A DNA stretch of 64,000 nt, taken from assembly GCA_038210275.1 (NCBI GenBank), contig JBBQWV010000002.1:62001-126000 (forward strand), in the 5' to 3' direction. Of the stretch, positions 27,511 to 36,116 are shown one piece after another. The notes beneath the pieces were generated by a model that worked only from the letters and a program-made list of their open reading frames with translations, did not search any database and had not been told where the DNA came from. A program made the translations under genes and the position numbers. The DNA is from PALSA-1296 sp038210275 (GTDB lineage Bacteria; Bacteroidota; Ignavibacteria; Palsa-1295). Within the stretch, counting starts at the first letter, position 1; every line of letters begins with the position of its first letter.

Positions 27511-29298
27511 ATGAAAAAATCTTTTTTATTAGTCGTAGTTCTTCTATCGCTCACTCAATCGCTTCGCGCTCAGCGAATCAGCGACCATGCGATTACAGTC
27601 ATTGATCGTGCTGTCAGCGATGAACTGGAACGCTCACGAAGCCAATTGAAGCTCAACGGACTGATCGATCCGTTCTTCATTTCATATTCGGTAAGCGACA
27701 ATAACCGTCTTGATATCAATGCTTCATTCGGTGCATTGACTCGCTCATCGTACACCCATCAGCGCCAGCTCAATCTCCGATTACTTGTCAACAACTATCA
27801 ACTCAATGACGAGAATTTTGAATCGGGAGGAGGTGGTATTTTCGGTGGCGGAAATCAGATCGATATGAATTTGCCGCTTGATGATGATTACAATACCATT
27901 CGCCGTGCCTTCTGGCTTGCAACGGACGATCTTTTCAAAGAAGCGAACGAAACATTTACAAAAAAGAAAGCCGCATTAGATCGTAAACAGCTTACTGATG
28001 AAGATAAAAATCTTCCCGATTTTGCAAAAGCTCCGAAAGTAGAAGTAATCGAAGCGCCGACGAATGTTCAAATCGATAAAGCAAAACTTGAAATTCTCAT
28101 TCGTGATATGTCCGGCGTTTTCTCTAAATATAAACCGATCGAAAATAGTAATGTCACATTCTCATTCAATAATACATACGAATTTCTAAAGAATACCGAA
28201 GGTACAAATATTCGTAAACCTGTGACAACTTGCGATATTACTGTGCAGGCAAGCGCTCAGGCTATTGATGACGGCGAACCTCTTTCATTGGCATTCACGA
28301 TTTCTGCATCCACACCGGATGGACTGCCCGAACGTAAAATACTACTTGAACGAGCAGAAAAACTTGCTCAAGATCTTGTGTTATTGACAACAGCGCCAAA
28401 ATTTGAAGATAAAGAATACACTGGTCCTGTTCTTTTTGAAGGAGATGCCGGAAGTGAATTTCTTTCCGAGCAGATCCTCGCTAAATTATCAGCACAACGT
28501 GAAGATATTTTAGGCGGCGGATCAGTTTTTTCTTTAGTGAGCAAGGGACCAACTTTTCAAAAGAAGATTGGCACTCGCGTTCTGCCGGTCTCGATCACTA
28601 TTCACGATAATCCCCTCCTAAAATCAAAATCCGGTCATCCTTATCTAGGTAATTATTCCGTCGATGAAGATGGCGTTGTTCCTAATGATCTCACATTAGT
28701 TGATAACGGTATTCTTAAAACATTATACATGACGCGCACTCCGACGAAGGAAGTAAAGGAGCCCAACGGCCATAACAGACCATTTGGAGGCGGCATCGGA
28801 ACAGGTTCGTCGGCTGGTCCCGGCGTTGTGGAGATTACTGATAAAAAAGCGATCAAATCAAGCGATATGAAAAAAGAGTTGGTGAAACGAGCAAAAGAAA
28901 ACGGATATGATTTTGCCTTTGTCGTGCGTTCACTCCAAAAAGGTACTTTGCTTTTCTCCGAAGGTATGAGCAATATCGGTGATGTTCTCGAAGGCGGAAA
29001 ATCTCTTTCTCCTGCATTAGTCTATAAAGTCTCCATAAAAGACGGCAAAGAAACTCTTGTCAGAGGCTTAGAGATCAGCTTTCCTACTGCTCGCGATCTC
29101 CGTGAACTCATCACTTCGAAAGAAGTCGTTACAAAAGATATGGGATTGGCAGCGGGATCAGGCGGAGGATTCTTTGCATTTAGCAGTAAAGTACCCGCTA
29201 CGTTGATCGGTCCTGAATCAATTCTCGTACCCGAACTCGAAGTACGAAAGAAAAAAACGAGTGCAAATCCGACTCAGCCGGTGGTTGCGAGACCATAA
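27511..29298 (+). CDS. Secreted TldE-like partner, zinc site lost
   Basis: 595 residues, homologous along its whole length to the preceding gene and also with a signal peptide (SFLLVVVLLSLTQSLRAQ). At the position of HEIFGH it has EFLSEQILAKL, and the late cysteine is replaced (GLAAGSGGGFFAFSS). It is therefore probably inactive itself, like TldE/PmbA, and serves as the structural half of a heterodimer. The conserved gap and direction support coexpression. Confidence 0.82.
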   Translation: MKKSFLLVVVLLSLTQSLRAQRISDHAITVIDRAVSDELERSRSQLKLNGLIDPFFISYSVSDNNRLDINASFGALTRSSYTHQRQLNLRLLVNNYQLNDENFESGGGGIFGGGNQIDMNLPLDDDYNTIRRAFWLATDDLFKEANETFTKKKAALDRKQLTDEDKNLPDFAKAPKVEVIEAPTNVQIDKAKLEILIRDMSGVFSKYKPIENSNVTFSFNNTYEFLKNTEGTNIRKPVTTCDITVQASAQAIDDGEPLSLAFTISASTPDGLPERKILLERAEKLAQDLVLLTTAPKFEDKEYTGPVLFEGDAGSEFLSEQILAKLSAQREDILGGGSVFSLVSKGPTFQKKIGTRVLPVSITIHDNPLLKSKSGHPYLGNYSVDEDGVVPNDLTLVDNGILKTLYMTRTPTKEVKEPNGHNRPFGGGIGTGSSAGPGVVEITDKKAIKSSDMKKELVKRAKENGYDFAFVVRSLQKGTLLFSEGMSNIGDVLEGGKSLSPALVYKVSIKDGKETLVRGLEISFPTARDLRELITSKEVVTKDMGLAAGSGGGFFAFSSKVPATLIGPESILVPELEVRKKKTSANPTQPVVARP

Positions 29299-29299
29299 A

Positions 29300-30040
29300 C
29301 TACAAATGCTCTGTTCTTCCGATCACTGCAAACATTCTACCAGACTGCTTTCCATCTCTACGATAGGAATGTAAATTGAAATCGGTGATAGTACAGCGCG
29401 GTGAAATTTCTATCTGCTCCAATGGGACTCCACCAATAAGTAGTTGATCTCTGTTTGCTTTCTTAATGTCGAGCAAACACTTTCCATTCGGAAGTTCTGT
29501 ATAGTAATCTTTCTCGAAAAAAGTAGCCACTTCTGTCCCAACTTCATAATTAGTCGCTGAAGCAGAAGCACCAATAAAGCCGTAGATATTCTCTGCTTTC
29601 GATCCAAGTGCAATAAGCTTTCTGACTGCATTTAAAGTGATGAGCTGCTCAGTACCTCGCCACCCCGCATGAACTGCGGCGATGAGTTTAGCTACCGGAT
29701 CATACAACAATATAGGAGTGCAATCAGCAATGCTGACAACCAGAAAAACATTTGCTTCTCCCGTGACTAAAGCATCCGATTCAGGGACAATCCCTTCATC
29801 GCCTTTGACAACATTAACATTCCCTGAATGAACTTGATTTTGATACACGAACTTTGCATCATCGGAGACGACAATCGCCTCATAAAATCTTCTTCGATTC
29901 TCTTTCACATTTTCCGGAGCATCTCCAACATGGCTTGATAAATTCAAACCGTAAGGATAAGGTGACACTCCGCCTTCCCTCGTTGATTGGGCTGTGATAA
30001 GCTCGGGGAATTTCTTGAATATTTCTGGTCTAATGAACAT
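29300..30040 (-). CDS. pgeF: Peptidoglycan editing factor / laccase-domain protein
   Basis: 246 residues of the YfiH/DUF152 family. The metal triad is visible: His71 (NQVHSG), Cys107 (IADCTP) and His124 (VHAGWRG). Family members hydrolyse wrongly incorporated amino acids from peptidoglycan precursors; polyphenol oxidase activity has also been reported. The start MFIRPEIFKK was chosen because a longer frame would overlap the upstream gene by over 110 nt. It lies 22 nt after the HAD phosphatase. Confidence 0.88.
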   Translation of the reverse strand: MFIRPEIFKKFPELITAQSTREGGVSPYPYGLNLSSHVGDAPENVKENRRRFYEAIVVSDDAKFVYQNQVHSGNVNVVKGDEGIVPESDALVTGEANVFLVVSIADCTPILLYDPVAKLIAAVHAGWRGTEQLITLNAVRKLIALGSKAENIYGFIGASASATNYEVGTEVATFFEKDYYTELPNGKCLLDIKKANRDQLLIGGVPLEQIEISPRCTITDFNLHSYRRDGKQSGRMFAVIGRTEHL

Positions 30041-30062
30041 AGTATTTAATTGGGCGACTTCC

Positions 30063-30767
30063 CTACTCAGTTTTATAAAGATCTTTTCGTTTCTTCGTTG
30101 CTTCGAGTCTTTTATATTTTGGACGCTCAAGCATATATTTCTTGAGAATATCGCGTACTGTAAAAAAATCATCAAATGGATGATGTGGGATTCCCTGCTT
30201 CGAACAAAATTTTGTTAGCATATCTCGAGCAAAGACTACGTCAGAGATTTCCACAGGACAATGATCGGAGTAACCATCACCGATATAGACAATGGTATCT
30301 TCATCGCCGGAAGTCGTCATGATAGTCCCGCATTTACATGCGCCGCAATTCCTACAAGATTCTCTCGCATGTTGAAATTCAACATCAAGTTCACCCACTT
30401 TGTTAAGCTCAACATTATTCGCAAAATATGGAATATCAATATTGTGATGCTCGAAGATCGGGCGGATATAAAGTGAGAACCCGTCGCTGACAATCGTAAG
30501 TTTGATGTTTGAATCAGAACAAAATTTTGTGAATTCCTTAAAACCGTCCCTCAATGGCTCAGCTATAAACATTGCATTCATCATATCAGCATCCCCATTT
30601 TTTACTGTAGCGCAAGCCTCTGAAATACATTGTTGCGCAGTATATTCGCCTGAGTTAAATTTCTCCCATACTTTGAAGGCATGAGGATCACCAAATTGTT
30701 TGAAAAGCTTATCCCATAGATCATTAACGGTTACTGTAGCGTCGAAATCGCAATAGATGTGATACAT
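30063..30767 (-). CDS. HAD-superfamily phosphatase, MtnX-like
   Basis: 234 residues. HAD motif I is CDFDATV with Asp7 and Asp9; later motifs include VSDGFSLYI and the motif III/IV region YIGDGYSDHCPV. The whole resembles MtnX/phosphoserine-phosphatase-like (HAD-IB) enzymes. A cysteine-rich insert (CRNCGACKCG) near residue 145 is unusual and may bind metal. The substrate is uncertain; no other methionine-salvage gene is nearby. Confidence 0.78.
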   Translation of the reverse strand: MYHIYCDFDATVTVNDLWDKLFKQFGDPHAFKVWEKFNSGEYTAQQCISEACATVKNGDADMMNAMFIAEPLRDGFKEFTKFCSDSNIKLTIVSDGFSLYIRPIFEHHNIDIPYFANNVELNKVGELDVEFQHARESCRNCGACKCGTIMTTSGDEDTIVYIGDGYSDHCPVEISDVVFARDMLTKFCSKQGIPHHPFDDFFTVRDILKKYMLERPKYKRLEATKKRKDLYKTE

Positions 30768-30786
30768 TATAGATTTGATAATTGTG

Positions 30787-30865
30787 AATTGTGAATGAAG
30801 AATAGGTGTTCTGAGTTAGACGAATTGAGGTTATTTTTCTCAGTTCATAATACTCATTCACAATT
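30787..30865 (+). other. Long imperfect inverted repeat before polA
   Basis: aattgtgaatga (30787-30798) is the perfect inverse of tcattcacaatt (30854-30865). The match continues inward imperfectly (gttctgag against ctcag), giving an arm of about 28 nt around a 22-nt loop. It ends 6 nt before the polA ATG in the gap between divergent genes, so it may lie in the polA leader and mask the start region. It could also be a decayed miniature repeat. Confidence 0.55.
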
Positions 30866-30871
30866 CCCTAA

Positions 30872-33766
30872 ATGCCTGAAAAAGAATCACAGCTTCTTGT
30901 ACTTATTGACGGTATGGCTATCGCCTACCGCGCGTATTTTGCTTTTATTGCCCATCCGCTAACAAATGCTCGCGGCGAAAATACCAGCGCAGTTTACGGA
31001 TTCGTGAATGCGATTCTCCAATTTCTGGATAATCACAAACCCGATTATGCAGCTGTTTGCTTTGATACTGCTGCGCCGACATTCCGTCATGTGATGTATC
31101 CTGCTTATAAAGCCCAGCGTCAAGCGATGCCGGATGATATGCGTCCGCAGATCCAGATAATCAAAGATATTACCAGAGCCTACAACATTCCGCAAGTCGA
31201 ACTTGACGGCTTTGAAGCTGATGATATTATCGGTACGCTTTCGCACTTGGCGGAAAAGAACAATCTGGAAACAATAATCATCACTCCCGATAAAGATTTT
31301 TGTCAGCTCGTTACGAAAAAAGTAAAGCTGATGCGTCCGAAAGATAGCTACTCACTTGATCTTTTTGATGAAGAAGCTGTCGAAAAAAAATATGGGTTAA
31401 AACCAAATCAGTTCATTGATTATCTTGCTCTTGTCGGCGATGCAAGTGATAATATCCCCGGTGTGCGGGGAGTCGGAGAAAAGACTGCTACCCCCCTTCT
31501 CCAACAATACGGCGACCTAAATGGCATTTATCAGAATCTCGATGCCATCACTAAAAAAGCTCTGAAAGAAAAATTGACGAACGAACGCGACAATGCCTTC
31601 CTTTCTCAGAAACTTGCAACGATAAATATTGAAGTACCTCTTACTTTCGGAGTTGATACACTTCGCTATACCAAGCTTCCTGATTTCCACAAACTCGAAG
31701 AAATGCTGAAAGATCTTGGCTTTAAGACACTGTTATTAAAAATGAAGGCAGAAGAAGCACAGCTTCTTAAAGGAGATAATAGTGAAGAGATTGTTTCGGC
31801 AGTTCCGGAGTCATCAGAAATTCAAACACCACAAGTACTGGAAACTCCAACAGAGAGTATAATTCACGACATACATACATCCGACCATGAATATCATACT
31901 ATCTTAACTATAGAAGCCTTAGATAATCTTGTCAGTAAGTTGGAGATGTCCCAAGAATTCTGCGTTGATCTTGAGACAACAACGAGTCGTGCGATGATGG
32001 CAGAGATCATCGGCATTTCATTCTCTATGAAGAAAGGTGAATCGTACTATATTCCTATTCGTCTTACCAAAGCAAATCCTAATCAAGGCGATAGCCTTTT
32101 TTCCGATAATAAACAAGATGAACGTTTACAGAGTAACGAGCCAAATGCTTCTAATACTGGCTTAGATGTCACTCTCGCCCTCAGTAAATTAAAGCCAGTT
32201 CTTGAAAATTTGAATATCGCGAAAGTCGGGCAGAATATTAAATATGATGCTCTTATCTTAAGGAAGCATGACATTCATATTCGCGGTGCAATTTTTGATA
32301 CGATGATCGCGGCTTCAATGCTTCAAGGTGAAGGGATGCAATCAATGGATACTTTGTCCTTGCTTTATCTGAAATATCAGCCTATCCCACTTTCAGCAAT
32401 TGCAGGTAAACTCAAGAAAGATACATCTCACGATGTGATGGCTGCAATTCCTACGCCTGTAATTTCTGAATACGGAGCCGAAGATGCGGATATTACACTG
32501 CAATTAAAAAATGCTATCCTTCCGAAAATGCAATCAGAAGGATTGCTTGATCTTTGCAATACAGTTGAATTCCCACTTATTGAAGTTCTAACAACGGTGG
32601 AGTTCAATGGCGTCAAGATCAATACGAAAATGCTTGCCGAAGTCAGTAAAGAAATGGAGCGCGAAGCGGCAAATATTTGCGAGAAAATATATGGATACGC
32701 TGGTGCACCGTTCAACATCGATTCCACAAAGCAACTTGGCGATCTGCTTTTTAATAAGCTCGGACTTCCGTCAATGAAGAAAACGAAGACCGGTTTTTCG
32801 ACAGATGCCGGAGTTCTTGAACAACTGAAAGCACATCATCCTATAGCCGAAGATATTCTTAATTATAGGCAATATCAAAAACTTCGAAATACTTATGTTG
32901 ATGCAATCCCACTTCTCGTAAATCCGGAAACCGGATTAGTACATACGACATATAATCAAGCCGTGGCTGCAACTGGACGTCTTTCATCGAACGATCCTAA
33001 TTTGCAGAACATACCTGTTCGAACTGAAATGGGAAGAGGATTGCGAAAAGCGTTTGTTACAAGATTTGAAGACGGACAAATACTTTCGGCAGATTATTCT
33101 CAGATCGAACTGCGCATCATGGCACACGTAGCAAAAGATGAAGCGCTCTTGCAGGCATTTCGGAATAAAGAAGATATTCATACACAAACTTCAGCAAAAG
33201 TTTTTGGCGTACCACCGGAAGAAGTTACACGTGATATGCGACGTAAAGCAAAGGAAATCAACTACGGAATTATGTATGGTATCGGCGCCTTCGGACTATC
33301 GACACGGCTTGGCATTCCACGCGAAGAGGGTTCGCAGATCATCAAAAATTACTTTGCAGCGTTTCCGACAATCAAAGAATTTATTGATTCAACAATTGCT
33401 TTTGCAAAGAAAAATGGCTACGTCCAAACCTTACTCGGTAGACGACGCTATATGACAAATATCAATGCATCTAATGCTGTAGTGAGAGCACAAGATGAAC
33501 GTGCAGCAATTAATATGCCGATACAAGGTACTGCTGCCGAGATGCTGAAGATCGCAATGATAAATATTCAGCGCGAGATCGAAAAGAGAAATTTGAAGTC
33601 ACTCATGATCATGCAGGTTCACGATGAACTCGTCTTTGATGTATTTCCTAAAGAAAATGATGAACTTGCCGAACTTGTCGTGGACAAAATGACAAATGCT
33701 ATTCCTATGGATGTCGTGATTGATGTTGATTACGGATTCGGAGCCACTTGGTATGATGCTCATTAA
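30872..33766 (+). CDS. polA: DNA polymerase I
   Basis: 964 residues with all three domains. The 5'-3' exonuclease covers residues 1 to about 300 (VCFDTAAPTFRH ... ELDGFEADDIIGTL). The 3'-5' proofreading domain retains its acids (Asp366 and Glu368 in VDLETT, KVGQNIKYDAL, YGAEDADITL), so it is likely active. The polymerase domain has Asp741 (DYSQIELR), the O-helix KEINYGIMYG and Asp918 (QVHDELV). The O-helix position equivalent to E. coli Phe762 is Tyr798. It acts in Okazaki fragment processing and repair. Confidence 0.97.
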   Translation: MPEKESQLLVLIDGMAIAYRAYFAFIAHPLTNARGENTSAVYGFVNAILQFLDNHKPDYAAVCFDTAAPTFRHVMYPAYKAQRQAMPDDMRPQIQIIKDITRAYNIPQVELDGFEADDIIGTLSHLAEKNNLETIIITPDKDFCQLVTKKVKLMRPKDSYSLDLFDEEAVEKKYGLKPNQFIDYLALVGDASDNIPGVRGVGEKTATPLLQQYGDLNGIYQNLDAITKKALKEKLTNERDNAFLSQKLATINIEVPLTFGVDTLRYTKLPDFHKLEEMLKDLGFKTLLLKMKAEEAQLLKGDNSEEIVSAVPESSEIQTPQVLETPTESIIHDIHTSDHEYHTILTIEALDNLVSKLEMSQEFCVDLETTTSRAMMAEIIGISFSMKKGESYYIPIRLTKANPNQGDSLFSDNKQDERLQSNEPNASNTGLDVTLALSKLKPVLENLNIAKVGQNIKYDALILRKHDIHIRGAIFDTMIAASMLQGEGMQSMDTLSLLYLKYQPIPLSAIAGKLKKDTSHDVMAAIPTPVISEYGAEDADITLQLKNAILPKMQSEGLLDLCNTVEFPLIEVLTTVEFNGVKINTKMLAEVSKEMEREAANICEKIYGYAGAPFNIDSTKQLGDLLFNKLGLPSMKKTKTGFSTDAGVLEQLKAHHPIAEDILNYRQYQKLRNTYVDAIPLLVNPETGLVHTTYNQAVAATGRLSSNDPNLQNIPVRTEMGRGLRKAFVTRFEDGQILSADYSQIELRIMAHVAKDEALLQAFRNKEDIHTQTSAKVFGVPPEEVTRDMRRKAKEINYGIMYGIGAFGLSTRLGIPREEGSQIIKNYFAAFPTIKEFIDSTIAFAKKNGYVQTLLGRRRYMTNINASNAVVRAQDERAAINMPIQGTAAEMLKIAMINIQREIEKRNLKSLMIMQVHDELVFDVFPKENDELAELVVDKMTNAIPMDVVIDVDYGFGATWYDAH

Positions 33767-33796
33767 CCGAGCACTACCAATGCTAATTATCGATTC

Positions 33797-35947
33797 TTAA
33801 TTCTCGATCTTTAATTTCGTTTCTGATTGCATACCAGCACTAGTAATGCGGCAGATATATGTACCGGAAGAAAGTCCGGACGCGTTAAACCTCACTTCGT
33901 GATCGCCGGATGTCTGAAAATTATTAGCGAGAGTGGCTACATTTTTACCTTCGGTCGTAAATATCATTACTGTTGTCAGCCCAAATCCCGGCAGATGGTA
34001 TCTTATTGTTGTTAGACCACTAAATGGATTCGGGAAATTTCCGTCAATAATTATTTTTGGAGTGCCGCTTGCACTTTGCTCATGAACGGAAACAAATTTT
34101 TCATCAGTGGTTATTCGTATAATTGTCCCTCCATCCCCAACGGCTGTTCCTGCCTTAAGTGTGCCAAAGCAAATGCCATGAAGACTGCTGTACGTATTAC
34201 TTTTTTGAGGCAATAATGTTCTTCCGCTATCAATCGTATGACCGATATACCCCCACATACCAACGATTGTCGCATGTTCGGGATCGATAAATTGAATCGC
34301 AAGTGGTGTAGATGGAAGATCGTGTTGAGCGAACCAACTAACACCTCCATCCGAAGTAAATTGTGCTATCTGCGCACCGTAGTTACTGAGCAGCATTCCC
34401 CCATGCAAGCTATCGGCAAACGAGATTGCATGGAATGTATAAGCAGAGAATAATGTATTATCAAGTGTAAGATATTTCCAATTCACCCCGCCATCGTTCG
34501 AAGTATAGTATCCATGAAAACCGGTCATAAATGCATGCATCGAATCAGGATAACTGACACAATTAAAATAATCTATGATCTTATCACCGGGAGCGGCATA
34601 CTCCATTGTCCAAAATAGTCCGGCGGAATAGGTACGTAAAATTATATTTCCATCTCCAGCAACTAATCCATCAAGTGGAGTCGCAAAACTTACGGAATAG
34701 AGATTATGTGAAGTCTCACTTAACTGCCGATTCCAAGTTAACCCCATATCTGTCGTTTTGAGGATCATCCCGTAATCTCCAACAGCAATCGCACTATGTG
34801 AATCCATAAATGCAATTCCGCGAAGCTGATGTTTCCAGCCTATGGGGATACTTTCCCATTTCTGTCCACCATTCGTTGATCGTAAAATCGTCCCGTAGTC
34901 TCCGACTGCCAAACAATTTGAAGTATCTCCTTTAGGAAATGCTAGCGCAGAAAGGGGATCGGTAAAAGGAAGATGGGGTATATAATTCCAGGTTTTGCCT
35001 CCATCAGTGGTTTTGAGAGCAGTGCCATCCCCGATCGCTACGGCAGTCAGTGAATCAAAATAAGAAATACCTCTGAGGTTACCGGTCTTCTCAATATTGC
35101 AAAATACCCAATCCGTACCTTTATCCGACGTATTAACAATCGTCGAACTACTTCCTACAATCGATAAGTTATTTCCGCCTTTCCCATCGATGCAATTCAT
35201 TGTCGCAGTGAGTGGACCGGGATAAACAAAAATTCCTTGTCTCGTCCAACTTATGCCACCATTAGAAGTATGAATAATAAATCCTGCATCACCGACGATT
35301 GTCCCTGAACTATCATCTGTAAAAAGTGCGCTAAAAAAAGTATTTCCAAATGGCGTTACGATCTTCTTCCATGATTTCCCGGTATCAAGAGATTTCAAAA
35401 GAACGCCGGCATAGCCTGTTATATAGAGAAAGTCAGGTCGCAGTGCCCGGATACTAAATAGTGACGGAGTACCTTCAAGTGCAACACTATTCCAAGTCAA
35501 GCCACCATCAATTGATTTCTTTATTCCCCCACCCAAAGTAACAACAAGAGCTGTATTGGTGTCGAGAACAACGATGCTGTTAAATTTTTCAGTGGAATAA
35601 GTAGGAAGAAGCTGCCACGTCAGACCTCCATCGGTGGTTTTAATAATTTTTCCGGAATCTCCGCAGCACATCCCATAATTCTGATCCACAAAACTTAGTG
35701 AGCGGAAAATCGATTTGATATTAAAAATATTTATTTGCGCATTCCATGTTTCACCGCCATCTACAGTTTTCAGGAACATCCCTCCCGCGCCGCATGCATA
35801 GTATGATTTTAAGGATAACATCTCGATCGCATAAGAGGAATTACCCGCAACCAAAGGATTCTGCAATCGCCAAACGTTAAGTTGCGCAAAGCAAAGCTGG
35901 ACGGAGGATGCTATGATGATAACTGCAAAAACAAAACAACGTTTCAT
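33797..35947 (-). CDS. T9SS-sorted YCF48/BNR-repeat protein (paralogue A)
   Basis: 716 residues. Signal peptide (RCFVFAVIIIASSVQLCFAQ), then many blades with the pattern T-x-D-G-G-x-T-W and G-D-x-G (KTVDGGETWNA, CCGDSGKIIKTTDGG), as in the YCF48/sialidase-like beta-propellers; two propellers would fit the length. The C-terminus is a type IX sorting domain (NFPNPFSGLTTIRYHLPG ... LSSGTYICRI). It is clearly related along its length to the gene at 48684. Surface display is likely; the function is unknown. Confidence 0.82.
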   Translation of the reverse strand: MKRCFVFAVIIIASSVQLCFAQLNVWRLQNPLVAGNSSYAIEMLSLKSYYACGAGGMFLKTVDGGETWNAQINIFNIKSIFRSLSFVDQNYGMCCGDSGKIIKTTDGGLTWQLLPTYSTEKFNSIVVLDTNTALVVTLGGGIKKSIDGGLTWNSVALEGTPSLFSIRALRPDFLYITGYAGVLLKSLDTGKSWKKIVTPFGNTFFSALFTDDSSGTIVGDAGFIIHTSNGGISWTRQGIFVYPGPLTATMNCIDGKGGNNLSIVGSSSTIVNTSDKGTDWVFCNIEKTGNLRGISYFDSLTAVAIGDGTALKTTDGGKTWNYIPHLPFTDPLSALAFPKGDTSNCLAVGDYGTILRSTNGGQKWESIPIGWKHQLRGIAFMDSHSAIAVGDYGMILKTTDMGLTWNRQLSETSHNLYSVSFATPLDGLVAGDGNIILRTYSAGLFWTMEYAAPGDKIIDYFNCVSYPDSMHAFMTGFHGYYTSNDGGVNWKYLTLDNTLFSAYTFHAISFADSLHGGMLLSNYGAQIAQFTSDGGVSWFAQHDLPSTPLAIQFIDPEHATIVGMWGYIGHTIDSGRTLLPQKSNTYSSLHGICFGTLKAGTAVGDGGTIIRITTDEKFVSVHEQSASGTPKIIIDGNFPNPFSGLTTIRYHLPGFGLTTVMIFTTEGKNVATLANNFQTSGDHEVRFNASGLSSGTYICRITSAGMQSETKLKIEN

Positions 35948-35963
35948 AAAGAATGAATGGACT

Positions 35964-35983
35964 CATAATAAACGTCTATTATG
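35964..35983. promoter_or_regulatory. Short palindrome upstream of the 33797-35947 gene
   Basis: cataata-aacgtc-tattatg, a perfect 7-bp inverted repeat about 17 nt upstream of the minus-strand start. It is a possible operator; no regulator is identified. Confidence 0.35.
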
Positions 35984-36040
35984 AACAAAGAAACGCCGGA
36001 AAGGTTGAGGTGGAGGAAAAGGCAACTGATAAGCTTTAAT

Positions 36041-36079
36041 CCGCAGACTCTCTGTCGTATATACAGAGAATCTTGCGGA
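36041..36079 (-). terminator. Hairpin after the 1292-residue protein gene
   Basis: Imperfect inverted repeat ccgcagactctctgt / acagagaatcttgcgg located 3' of the minus-strand stop. No long T tract follows, so termination strength is uncertain. Confidence 0.45.
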
Positions 36080-36116
36080 CTAAAACATTTATTTATTCAT
36101 TCTGACCCAAAACAAT

